Below, piece after piece: positions 32,213-40,615 of a stretch of 54,337 nt of DNA; position 1 is the first letter of the stretch; every line of letters begins with the position of its first letter. Where the stretch lies: the NCBI RefSeq assembly GCF_900142375.1, contig NZ_FRAR01000028.1:3282-57618 (forward strand), read 5' to 3'. This DNA comes from Desulforamulus aeronauticus DSM 10349 (GTDB taxonomy: Bacteria; Bacillota; Desulfotomaculia; Desulfotomaculales; Desulfotomaculaceae). The position numbers and the translations under genes were made by a program. Under the pieces are notes generated by a model that ran no database searches, was not told where the DNA came from, and saw only the letters and a program-made list of their open reading frames with translations.

Positions 32213-34567
32213 ATGCAATTGGACAATCAATTCAGCCAATCCATTATCGAGAATATGATAAACGGCTTTGCCCTCCACCGCATCATCACGGATGAGAATG
32301 GAAAACCGACCGATTACCGTTATATAGATGTGAATACAGCCTTTGAAAAGTATACGGGTCTGAAGCGGGAAAACATCATCGGACGGACAATCTGTGAAAT
32401 CGTCCCCAATATTCGCAAGGATCCTATTGATTGGGTTGCTTTTTACGGGAAAGTGGCGATTGATGGGGGAAAAGACTCCATGGAACAATATTCTGTGGCT
32501 TTCGACCGCTGGTACAGTATCCACGTTTATTCGCCGATGAAGGGGTATTTTGTAACCATTTTCAATGATATTACCTCGATTAAAAAGAGTGAAGAGCAGC
32601 TTATAGACAAAAATGAAAAACTGAGCACGCTATATGAAGAACAAACTGCCCTTTATGAGGAACTGACAGCTTCGGAGGAAGAACTACGCCAGCAGAATGA
32701 TGAACTGGTAAAATCAAATAGGCGGGTGGCAGAAAATGAAAGACGCCTGAATAAGGCTCAACAGCTTGCGAAGGTGGGAAACTGGGAGCTGGATCTGGTG
32801 AAAGGCACCATGTGGGGCTCCGAAGAAGCTTTCCGCCTATATGGGTTGGAAAGAAAATCACCTTATCTGCCGTTACCCGTTATTCAACGCATGGTATGTG
32901 ACGAATATCGGAAAAAAATGGACGAGGCGTTGAAAGCTCTGATTACAAAAAATACTCCGTATAATGTTCAATTTAAAATAATCCTGAATGACGGCAAGGC
33001 GCAATACATGCACTCTGTGGCAGAACTGGAAGTGAACGGGCAGGGTGAGCCGCTCAGAGTTCTAGGCGCAATACAGGATATTACAGTAAGAGTATTGTAT
33101 GAGAATGAGCTTCGGGAAAGAAATGAAGAATTATCCACGTTGTATGAAGAGTTATCGGCATCTGAGGAGGAATTGCAGGAGAACTACCTGCGCCTTTCTC
33201 TAAGTGCGGAGGAGAACAAGAAACAGCAGGAAATACTGGAACATATGGCATATCACGATGTATTGACGAACCTTCCGAACCGTACCTTTTTCATGGACCG
33301 CCTCACTATTGCGCTTGGCATGCCCGAGAGGGCCGGCCGTCGGATGGCGGTCATCTTTATGGATATGGATAATTTTAAAGATGTAAATGATACATTGGGG
33401 CACAATATAGGGGATAAATTGCTAAAAGTTATTTCTGAGCGGCTATCGCAGCATATTCGAAAACGCGCAACTCTCGCTCGGTTAGGAGGAGATGAATTTG
33501 CCGTTCTAATCCAGTATATAGGCAGTAACCACAAGATCTATGAATTCTGCGAAGAAATAAGGGAAAGGCTGGCGGAACCATTTGAATTTGACGGCTATCT
33601 CTTTAATATAAGTGCAAGCATTGGGATATCCTTATATCCCGAAGACGGGTCAACTGCGGAAGAACTGCTGAAAAATGCAGATACGGCCATGTATTGCGCA
33701 AAGAATCTCGGGAAGAATAATGTTCAGTTCTTTCAGGAAGAAATGAGACAGGGCATCCTCCGCAAGATAACAATCGAAAAGAGTCTTCGAAAAGCGTTGA
33801 ATACCTCCGGCTTTGAACTTCACTACCAGCCGCAAATCTCTATAGATACGGGAAAAGTCCGGGCATTTGAGGCATTGCTCCGGTGGAGGGACCCTGAGCT
33901 TGGAAACGTATCCCCCTTGGAATTCATTCCTATTGCGGAAGATACGGGGCTAATCGTGCCCCTGGGGGAATGGGTATTAAGGGAGGCATGCAGGCAGGGA
34001 GTTGAATGGAACGGGAGCGGCTGCGAAGACCTTATCATCTCGGTCAATATTTCCACAGTGCAGTTGAAACAGGCTAATTTTGTCCATATGGTCAAGGACA
34101 TTCTGCAAGAAACCGGTTTTTTACCCGCACATCTGGAGCTGGAGATTACGGAAAGCCTATTGATCAACTCCTTCGAGCAGGCGGTTCCTATGCTGAAGGG
34201 ATTGCGGGATATGGGTATTAAAATTTCAATGGATGATTTCGGTACTGGCTATTCTTCGCTGAATTACCTCAGAAGACTGCCGCTGAACACGTTAAAAATC
34301 GATAAAAGCTTTATCCAGGATATCAATGTCCGAGGTATGGGGGAAAACATAGTCAGTTCGATCATATCCCTGGTGCACAGGCTCCAAATAGAGGTGGTTG
34401 CGGAGGGAGTTGAAACAGAGGCACAATTAGATTATCTGGTCCGGTGCAACTGTGACAATGTCCAGGGCTATTTGCTTAGCAGACCAGGACCGGCCGAAAA
34501 TGTGGCAGGGATCATACAAAAGAATTATGGCGATATGTTTGAGATGAATTTAAAAAATCAACAATAA
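32213..34567 (+). CDS. PAS-PAS-GGDEF-EAL protein (cyclic di-GMP synthase/phosphodiesterase)
   Basis: The 784-residue cytoplasmic protein contains PAS domain 1 (about 5-120), a coiled coil (STLYEEQTALYEELTASEEE), PAS 2 (about 170-295), a second copy of that coiled coil (STLYEELSASEEELQ), a GGDEF domain with an intact RLGGDEFAVL (about 350-515), and an EAL domain (about 530-775) with FEALLRW, ITESLL, DDFGTGYSSLNYL and DKSFIQ. Both catalytic sites look usable, so the net activity cannot be told. Start is ATG 32213, 10 nt behind GGAGG. No membrane segment. It lies between two transposase remnants, suggesting acquisition by transfer; its codon use is also more GC-rich than the flanks. Confidence 0.95.
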   Translation: MQLDNQFSQSIIENMINGFALHRIITDENGKPTDYRYIDVNTAFEKYTGLKRENIIGRTICEIVPNIRKDPIDWVAFYGKVAIDGGKDSMEQYSVAFDRWYSIHVYSPMKGYFVTIFNDITSIKKSEEQLIDKNEKLSTLYEEQTALYEELTASEEELRQQNDELVKSNRRVAENERRLNKAQQLAKVGNWELDLVKGTMWGSEEAFRLYGLERKSPYLPLPVIQRMVCDEYRKKMDEALKALITKNTPYNVQFKIILNDGKAQYMHSVAELEVNGQGEPLRVLGAIQDITVRVLYENELRERNEELSTLYEELSASEEELQENYLRLSLSAEENKKQQEILEHMAYHDVLTNLPNRTFFMDRLTIALGMPERAGRRMAVIFMDMDNFKDVNDTLGHNIGDKLLKVISERLSQHIRKRATLARLGGDEFAVLIQYIGSNHKIYEFCEEIRERLAEPFEFDGYLFNISASIGISLYPEDGSTAEELLKNADTAMYCAKNLGKNNVQFFQEEMRQGILRKITIEKSLRKALNTSGFELHYQPQISIDTGKVRAFEALLRWRDPELGNVSPLEFIPIAEDTGLIVPLGEWVLREACRQGVEWNGSGCEDLIISVNISTVQLKQANFVHMVKDILQETGFLPAHLELEITESLLINSFEQAVPMLKGLRDMGIKISMDDFGTGYSSLNYLRRLPLNTLKIDKSFIQDINVRGMGENIVSSIISLVHRLQIEVVAEGVETEAQLDYLVRCNCDNVQGYLLSRPGPAENVAGIIQKNYGDMFEMNLKNQQ

Positions 34568-34660
34568 GAACCAGAATGGTTAAGTACGCTACCAATGGAC
34601 ATGGAGTAATATAGCATATAACGTACTACCTCCTTGCAGGAAACTAGGGTGGTTTGATAT

Positions 34661-34718
34661 GCTCCCTTGTGGTAGACAGTTGAAATAATAAAACTGTCTA
34701 TTACAAGGGAGCTTTTTT
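34661..34718 (+). repeat. Inverted repeat with T6, possible IS3-family element end
   Basis: GCTCCCTTGT-GG-TAGACAGTT pairs with AACTGTCTA-TT-ACAAGGGAGC (two G-U pairs) around a 10-nt A/T loop, then T6 and the ATG of the transposase remnant. It may be the left end of the IS whose middle is deleted. Confidence 0.5.
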
Positions 34719-34719
34719 C

Positions 34720-35016
34720 ATGCCACGTAAAGTGAAAACATCAAGGGGAATGATACAAAGCATGTCAAGGTTATCCAGATGTATTGATAATGGCCCTATG
34801 GAATCATTTTCGATAATGATGAAATCAGAAATGTATTATCTCAATAAATTCAATACCTATGAAGAGCTGCAAGTAGCCGTTAAGGAATACATACATTATT
34901 ACAATACCCATCGATACCAGAAGAGATTAACGTGTAATAACGCCTTTGGAATACAGACAATACCTTACCAGTTTAGCTCAGTTCATAGTTATACATTTTA
35001 TGAAAAAAATTTATAA
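34720..35016 (+). pseudogene. IS3-family transposase (OrfB) remnant
   Basis: From about residue 12, SMSRLSRCIDNGPMESFSIM, then KSEMYYLNKFNTYEELQVAV and YIHYYNTHRYQKRL, match the C-terminal third of IS3/IS150-type integrases, including the last catalytic Glu (PMESF). The first two catalytic Asp residues are missing, and the first ~11 codons do not belong, so this is a deletion remnant joined to element-end DNA. Confidence 0.8.
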
Positions 35017-35187
35017 TACAGGTGTTTTAATTATTAAGACATTAGTGTTTATATCATTTTTTCTCGTTATTTCTCTTAAATACGGTTGAATTCAACTTAC
35101 CTCGCAACGAACCAGATATAAGGATGTTTTATAAATATGTCGGCAATGCTATGCTATAATTTCATTATTGTATAGCTCCAATATTTC

Positions 35188-35263
35188 GGGTTATTAGCTC
35201 AATTGGTAGAGCAACCGACCCTTAATCGGTAGGTTCTGGGTTCGAGTCCCTGATAGCCCACCA
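35188..35263 (+). tRNA. tRNA-Lys(CTT) with C33 and a T-stem mismatch; possibly degenerate
   Basis: 76 nt with acceptor GGGTTAT/ATAGCCC (one U-G), D stem GCTC/GAGC, anticodon stem ACCGA/TCGGT, loop CCCTTAA giving anticodon CTT, T loop TTCGAGT, encoded CCA. Two faults are visible: position 33 is C instead of the near-universal U, and the T stem CTGGG/CCCTG has a U-U mismatch. A terminator (CCACTCA/TGAGTGG, T7) follows at 35272-35297. Confidence 0.85.
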
Positions 35264-35271
35264 AAAAATCC

Positions 35272-35297
35272 ACTCAACAAAATGAGTGGTTTTTTTC
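35272..35297 (+). terminator. Intrinsic terminator after tRNA-Lys
   Basis: CCACTCA / TGAGTGG stem with loop ACAAAA followed by T7. Confidence 0.88.
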
Positions 35298-35310
35298 AAG
35301 GAGGGATTAA

Positions 35311-36009
35311 GTGGAAAAAGCTAGGATTGGTATATCAACAGCTTCTTTTTGCCTTTGGGATGTTACACCTACTACGAAACTTTCTATCAGCCGTGACCTT
35401 GATTTTTCTAGAGTTGAAATTGGCTTAAGCACAGTAAAAATGCTGAAGGAATTTACCTTACTTACTAGTCTTTTTAATCAATTGGATGCTTTTTGTCACG
35501 TCACAATAAATGTTCCTTGGTGTCGGGTGAGGTACGGAAAAAACAAACAAACCCAAACAGTTATTGATTATCTTAAGTTGCTTGATCAAATGTTGAAAAT
35601 TGATGCTTTTGTTTTTAGAATAGACTGTATTTCCGATTTCTCTTTACTCAATAGTAGTGGATTAAACATCTATCTTGAAAACTCTGAAAAAGAAGATTCG
35701 TGGATCAAACTACGAGATATTACAAAATCCTACGATTACCAATGTGTACTTGATATCAATCGTGCAACTCGCAATGAAAACTATCTGGAAAAAATGTTGG
35801 ATGAACTTAGTGATAGAATAGCAGAAGTGCAAGTAAACGGTTATATAGACGGGTTTTACAGAGTCCCACTAGGTACTAGCAAACAATACCATTTATTTGA
35901 TAAGGTGAAGGATTTAAATGTGCCATTTATTATTGAAGGTTTATTTCCCCCCCATGATTACCAAGCAATTTTACAAGAAAAGGAAATCATCAAAAGTAAG
36001 CTTTCTTAA
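35311..36009 (+). CDS. Unrecognised protein, possibly xylose isomerase-like TIM barrel
   Basis: GTG at 35311 follows AAGGAGGG by 6 nt. The 232-residue product has alternating beta/alpha pattern: ARIGISTASFCLW, FSRVEIGLSTV, CHVTINVPW, LNIYLENSEKED, YQCVLDINRAT, RIAEVQVNGYIDGFYRVPLG and VPFIIEGLFPP. Placement of E-N, D-N and H/N pairs at strand ends resembles sugar-phosphate isomerase/AP endonuclease 2 barrels, but it is shorter than most and I cannot assign a substrate. Base composition is more AT-rich than the neighbours, consistent with the accessory nature of this stretch. Confidence 0.6.
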   Translation: MEKARIGISTASFCLWDVTPTTKLSISRDLDFSRVEIGLSTVKMLKEFTLLTSLFNQLDAFCHVTINVPWCRVRYGKNKQTQTVIDYLKLLDQMLKIDAFVFRIDCISDFSLLNSSGLNIYLENSEKEDSWIKLRDITKSYDYQCVLDINRATRNENYLEKMLDELSDRIAEVQVNGYIDGFYRVPLGTSKQYHLFDKVKDLNVPFIIEGLFPPHDYQAILQEKEIIKSKLS

Positions 36010-36116
36010 AAATAAAGTTCTTGGCTACTTAATAAATAGTGAGACTGCTTATAACAACAAACAGCCTACTTGTCTCAACTACCGGGATTTTCTCCTAAAC
36101 CCTAACATTGTTTGCA

Positions 36117-36172
36117 AAACTATAACCCGGATATGGAGACTCCAAAAAAGTCCCTTATCCGGGTTATAGTTT
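36117..36172. terminator. 17-bp perfect inverted repeat between the TIM-barrel-like gene and kdpE
   Basis: AAACTATAACCCGGATA (36117-36133) pairs with 36156-36172; the 22-nt centre contains a small TGGAG/CTCCA hairpin. Probably bidirectional. Confidence 0.7.
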
Positions 36173-36233
36173 ATGAATTGCTGACTTACTTAGAAGACAG
36201 ATCCGGTTAAGAATAAAAATAGTTCGGGAGTTT

Positions 36234-36917
36234 TTATAATAAACGGTAACCCACTCCTGGCTCAGTTATAATATGTCGTGGTCGAGAAGGGTCTGCCTCG
36301 ATCTTTCTACGCAGCTGCCCTATAAAAACCCGCAGGTAGTGTGTGTCATTCTCATAAGTGGGACCCCAGCACGTCTTTAATAGCTGCTTATGAGTTAGTA
36401 CTTTGCCAGCATGAATGGCTAAGTTTTTGATTAAATCATATTCCGTCGGGGTAAGCTTGACCTCTTCGTCCTTTGCCACGACTCTTCGGTGGGCCAAATC
36501 TATGACCAAATCATCAAACTTTAATATCGGTTCATCAGCGCCCCCGGCGGAATGCCTCATGGCTGCCCGAATGCGTGCCAGCAGTTCACCCATGCCAAAG
36601 GGCTTGGTTAAATAGTCGTCCGCTCCTGCATCTAGGGCCAAAATTTTATCATTCTCCTGCTCCTTGGCAGATAGTATAATTACCGGCGTCTTGGTCCATT
36701 CCCGTAAGCGAGTCATTACCTCAAGTCCATCCATATCAGGTAAACCCAGATCTAGAATAATTAAATCTGGCCGAAAAATAGTCACTTCACTAAGTCCTTG
36801 CTGACCTGTGGCAGCTGCTCCCACTTCATACCCGTGACTAGTTAAAGCCACCCGCAAAAGTTTCTGCATTTGGCTTTCATCGTCAATAACCAGGATGCGT
36901 GCTCCTTTACTTTCCAT
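36234..36917 (-). CDS. kdpE: Response regulator KdpE (OmpR/PhoB family)
   Basis: The 227-residue protein has a receiver (RILVIDDESQMQKLLRVAL, Asp in LIILDLGLPDMDG, Lys in YLTKPFGMGEL) and an OmpR-type winged helix (VKLTPTEYDLIKNLAIHAGKVLTHKQLL, YENDTHYLRVFIGQLRRKIE, IITEPGVGYRLL), the classical KdpE ending. It lies 18 bp behind kdpD, its cognate kinase. In other bacteria it activates kdpFABC on potassium limitation; those genes are not in this window, and trkHA lies upstream instead. Confidence 0.96.
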   Translation of the reverse strand: MESKGARILVIDDESQMQKLLRVALTSHGYEVGAAATGQQGLSEVTIFRPDLIILDLGLPDMDGLEVMTRLREWTKTPVIILSAKEQENDKILALDAGADDYLTKPFGMGELLARIRAAMRHSAGGADEPILKFDDLVIDLAHRRVVAKDEEVKLTPTEYDLIKNLAIHAGKVLTHKQLLKTCWGPTYENDTHYLRVFIGQLRRKIEADPSRPRHIITEPGVGYRLL

Positions 36918-36935
36918 AATTATCTCCTTTGTGAA

Positions 36936-39629
36936 CTACTCATTGGTTACTGGCGGTTGATCCTCCAGGGGTAAGGTAAACTTCATCTCCACTCCCCTAC
37001 CCGGCTGATTGGCTGCCCATATTTTGCCCCCATGTGCTTCTACAAAGCCTTTACAAATGGCCAAACCAAGACCAGTGCCACTGACCAGGCGGGGAGATTG
37101 TAAACGATAAAATTTATCAAAAATGCGTTCTATGTCTTCTTCAGGTATTTCCGGGCCTCGGTCAGCTACCGTTACTTCGATTTCCTGCCCCTTCGGCAAT
37201 GCCTCAACAGCAATCTCTGTACCGGGTTCAGAATATTTTAACGCGTTATCCATTAAATTAACAAGTACTTGCTCAATTAATATAAAATCTACCTTGACTA
37301 AAGGCAGGTCGTTCTGTACCTTGATGTCAACCAACCGCGTTCCCAGAGATTCCTCTAAACGGCTTATGGCAACACCAATAATATCCTGCATATCACACCA
37401 CTCTTTATTGGGACGCACAAGGCCGCCTTCCAACTTGGCCATATCCAAAAGGTTGTGCACAAAGCGGTTCATGCGAAGTGCACCCTGCTGAATACTTTGC
37501 AGCAAATCCCTGCGAGCCTCCTCGGAAAAGACTTCGTCATTTTCCAGCAAGCCGGAAGCTGCCCCAATAATGGAAGCCAGGGGAGTTCTTAGATCGTGTG
37601 ACAGTGAATTAAAAAGAGCGTTCCTTAAACGTTCTGACTCCGCCAATGTTTGAGCCTCCCTGGCTTGCTCAGCCAGCTTGACTCTGGTAACAGTCACTGA
37701 AGCTAAACTTACAAAGGCTTCCAGTAGACGCAACTGTTCTGGTTCAAAAAAAGTATTGGCATCCTTTGAGCAAATACCCAGCACGCCGCAAATTTCCTTA
37801 TCTGCACGTAGCGGTAAATAAAGCCCCTCCGCAGCCCCTAATGTGTCTGTACCCTTACCAGCCTTCTGACCCCTGGTAAAAACCCAGGTGGCCACTGCAT
37901 ACTCATGCTCATTAATATAACTTTCTCCTTCATTCTCAGAACTCGCCTTTAGCACTAACTTCGTGTCTTTTTCCGGCAGCAGCAATACAACCTGACATTC
38001 GATAGTTTCAGCCACTTTTTTCACAATACTTTCCAGGACAAGTTCTGGTTCTGCTACCGCTGCTATGTCCTTGCTGAGAGAATATAGGGCGGAAATCCGG
38101 GCCTCCCGCCTACGGGAGTTTACTATCTGCTGTCTTAAACGGGTAGATAGGCGGCTGGTAAACAAAGCTATCATCACAAAAATGAGAAAAGTTATCACAT
38201 AACGTATATCAGTCACCGTAAAACTGATGGTGGGCGGTACTACAAAGAAGTCAAAACCAATAACCCCCATAATAGCCGTGGCTATTGAGGGCCTGGTGCC
38301 CCATTTGACGGCACTAAGCAATACCGGAAGTAAAAATAGCATAGCTAGGTTAACTAGACCAAAGGTGTTTTTTAAAGGAGCAGCAACAAGGGTTAATCCC
38401 ACCATCATAACTAGAGAAGCTAAATAAGGATACAGGGACTTTAACTCTTTGATAGGCTGTTGCGTTGGTTGTGGTACTTTTTGTTGGCCCTGCAAGAGTT
38501 TAGGGTTTCCGGGAATAACGTGCACACTGATCCCTTCGCTCTTGCGAATCACTTTATCTACCACTGAGCCGTGCATAAGCTCCCATAAGCGAGAGTATAA
38601 AGGCTTACCAATAATGATTTGGGAAACGTTCCTCTTGCGGGCTAGCTCCAGTAATTCTTCAGCAACATCATTGCCGGAAACATTTATTGTTTCTGCGCCT
38701 AGTTCCTCTGCCAGATGTAGGTTTTTAGCCAGTTGATCTCTCTCTTCCTCACGTACCGGGAATCGCCTGGGAGTGTCTACGTAAACAGCCAGCCACTCAG
38801 CCTGCAGCCCCTCTGCCATCCGCTTGGCGATCCTAATTAACGGGGCGGAAAATGGGCTGGCACTAATACACACCAAGACCCGCTCACCAGTAGGCCAGGG
38901 CCCGGTAATGCCGTGTAATCTCATGTAAGATTCCACCTGGCGATCCACCCTTCTGGCTGTATAGCGTAGGGCCAATTCCCTCAAGGCATTGATATTTCCG
39001 GGCCGAAAAAACCTGCGCAGGGCTTCCTGGGCCTGCCCGGGTACATAAATCTTACCATCCTTTAGTCGTTGAATTAATTCCTCCGGTCGGATATCAACCA
39101 GTTGAATTTGTGCACCTTGTTCCAGAATACGATCTGGAACGGTTTCCCGAACCGTGACTCCTGTAATTTGAGCCACCACATCATTCAGCGTTTCCAGATG
39201 TTGAATGTTAAGCGTAGTATAAACATGAATTCCCGCGGCTAACAGTTCCTGAACATCCTGATAGCGGTGAGCATGACGGGAACCGGGAATGTTAGTGTGG
39301 GCCAGTTCATCCACTAGAGCTATCTCTGGTTTACGGGCCAGTATGCCATCCAGGTCCATCTCCCCAAACTCTCGATCCCGGTATTCCATGCATTTGGGAG
39401 GAACGACGGGAAGACCCTTTAAGAGGGCCTCCGTCTCAATCCTACCGTGAGTTTCCACCCAGCCGATGACCACCTCTACGCCTTCAGCCATCCTTTCTTG
39501 GGCGGCCTCCAACATGGCAAAGGTCTTCCCCACACCGGCTGCTGCACCAAGGAAAACCGTCAGTTTTCCTTGTCCTTCTTTTTCCATGCTAGCCAGCACG
39601 TCGGGGTTTACCCGTCTTTCCTTCAACAT
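36936..39629 (-). CDS. kdpD: Sensor histidine kinase KdpD
   Basis: The 897-residue protein is full length. Order of parts: N-terminal KdpD domain (about 20-230) with Walker A GAAAGVGKTFAML, LVDELAHTNIPGSRHAHRYQDV and YTTLNIQHLE; a universal-stress-like domain (about 250-375) with VLVCISASP; four membrane segments (about 400-500); a GAF-like domain (about 515-650); HisKA with SLSHDLRTPLASIIGAASGLL; and HATPase (NLMDNALKYSEPG, DRGPEIPEEDIERIFDKFYR, GTGLGLAICKG). It senses low potassium or turgor. Start is ATG 39629 with AGGAGA upstream. It leads kdpD-kdpE. Confidence 0.97.
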   Translation of the reverse strand: MLKERRVNPDVLASMEKEGQGKLTVFLGAAAGVGKTFAMLEAAQERMAEGVEVVIGWVETHGRIETEALLKGLPVVPPKCMEYRDREFGEMDLDGILARKPEIALVDELAHTNIPGSRHAHRYQDVQELLAAGIHVYTTLNIQHLETLNDVVAQITGVTVRETVPDRILEQGAQIQLVDIRPEELIQRLKDGKIYVPGQAQEALRRFFRPGNINALRELALRYTARRVDRQVESYMRLHGITGPWPTGERVLVCISASPFSAPLIRIAKRMAEGLQAEWLAVYVDTPRRFPVREEERDQLAKNLHLAEELGAETINVSGNDVAEELLELARKRNVSQIIIGKPLYSRLWELMHGSVVDKVIRKSEGISVHVIPGNPKLLQGQQKVPQPTQQPIKELKSLYPYLASLVMMVGLTLVAAPLKNTFGLVNLAMLFLLPVLLSAVKWGTRPSIATAIMGVIGFDFFVVPPTISFTVTDIRYVITFLIFVMIALFTSRLSTRLRQQIVNSRRREARISALYSLSKDIAAVAEPELVLESIVKKVAETIECQVVLLLPEKDTKLVLKASSENEGESYINEHEYAVATWVFTRGQKAGKGTDTLGAAEGLYLPLRADKEICGVLGICSKDANTFFEPEQLRLLEAFVSLASVTVTRVKLAEQAREAQTLAESERLRNALFNSLSHDLRTPLASIIGAASGLLENDEVFSEEARRDLLQSIQQGALRMNRFVHNLLDMAKLEGGLVRPNKEWCDMQDIIGVAISRLEESLGTRLVDIKVQNDLPLVKVDFILIEQVLVNLMDNALKYSEPGTEIAVEALPKGQEIEVTVADRGPEIPEEDIERIFDKFYRLQSPRLVSGTGLGLAICKGFVEAHGGKIWAANQPGRGVEMKFTLPLEDQPPVTNE

Positions 39630-39949
39630 CAGAATTATCTCCTATCTTAAAGAAAAACCAGTTTCCTATTTAACCTTGCACATTAACCGGTTTGCCATCC
39701 CGTTAAACGATGGTACCATTGGCCTGTCTGGGGAATAGTACCTGGACAGCTAGATAATACCCAAAAGAAACAAAGATCGGCTTATTGTTTTCGCCATTTT
39801 TTCATACTTCCCTTTCCCAGTACCCACTAGGAGAGTATTAATTAATTTAATACAGTAGCTAATCCATACTATTTAGCATACCCAGTTTGGGATAGGTAGC
39901 AATGAACAATGCCGGGAGTAAAGTAACGGCTTAAAAAAGGTTTACTCTG
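39630..39949 (-). other. 320-bp gap between trkA and kdpD
   Basis: I see no confirmed gene. A minus-strand hairpin (CTGTC...GACAG, near 39725-39752) and a 15-codon frame (MAKTISRSLFLLGII, near 39795) lie here, too short and lacking a good ribosome site to be called KdpF. Promoter for kdpD presumably lies in this stretch; I could not identify a convincing -35/-10 pair. No c-di-AMP riboswitch core was recognised. Confidence 0.4.
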
Positions 39950-40603
39950 CTAAATCTCTACTGTGTCAAAATCTTGTAATCTCTCTGTTCGGCCAATGAC
40001 TACCAAAATATCTCCTTCTAAAATCTCCTGGCTGGCACTGGGGGAAATTATCATTTCCTCACCCCTGCGTATAGCCAGAATACTCATACCGTATTTATGC
40101 CTAGCTCCCGATTTCTCCAGCGTTTTATTAACCAGTTTTGGTGGAGCAACCATTTCTACTAAGCTATACTCTGGAGAAAGGGAGATCTGCTCCATGACAT
40201 TTTTAGAGACCAAAGCATGGGCTACCTTAATTCCAATATCTCGCTCTGGGTAGATCACTTTATCGGCACCTACCCGCTCCAGCACCTTTCCATGCAACTC
40301 GTTCTGAGCCTTGGCCACTACCTTCTGAACACCTAACTCCTTAAGCATAACAGTTACCAGTATGCTGGATTGAACTTCCTTACCAATAGCTACAACGACT
40401 ACATCAAAATTTCTAATCCCTATGCTCTTTAAGGCGTGCTCATCCAAAGCATCCAGTGTCACTGCATGGGTAACATACTCTACAATATCGTTGACACGTT
40501 CCTCATCCATATCAGCAGCAAAGACCTGATAGCCCATTTTGGCGAGAGTCATTGCAACACTGGAGCCGAATCTCCCTAGACCTATGACGGCAAACTGTTT
40601 CAT
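39950..40603 (-). CDS. trkA: Potassium uptake regulator TrkA/KtrA (RCK protein)
   Basis: The 217-residue single-unit RCK protein has a Rossmann RCK-N domain (AVIGLGRFGSSVAMTLAKMGYQVFAADMD, VVVVAIGKE, VTVMLKELGVQKVVAKAQN) and a TrkA-C domain (SPEYSLVEMVAPPKLVNKTLE, ILAIRRGEEMIISPSASQEI). It gates the TrkH/KtrB channel in response to nucleotides (ATP/ADP or NAD) and often c-di-AMP. The one-repeat size matches KtrA. Start is ATG 40603 behind GAGGAG; it lies 12 bp after trkH in the same unit. Confidence 0.96.
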   Translation of the reverse strand: MKQFAVIGLGRFGSSVAMTLAKMGYQVFAADMDEERVNDIVEYVTHAVTLDALDEHALKSIGIRNFDVVVVAIGKEVQSSILVTVMLKELGVQKVVAKAQNELHGKVLERVGADKVIYPERDIGIKVAHALVSKNVMEQISLSPEYSLVEMVAPPKLVNKTLEKSGARHKYGMSILAIRRGEEMIISPSASQEILEGDILVVIGRTERLQDFDTVEI

Positions 40604-40615
40604 TTTTTACTCCTC

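Noticed and set aside
39780-39840. KdpF-like micro-gene between trkA and kdpD
   Set aside because: The 15-codon frame has no proper ribosome site and no KdpF similarity beyond a hydrophobic end.
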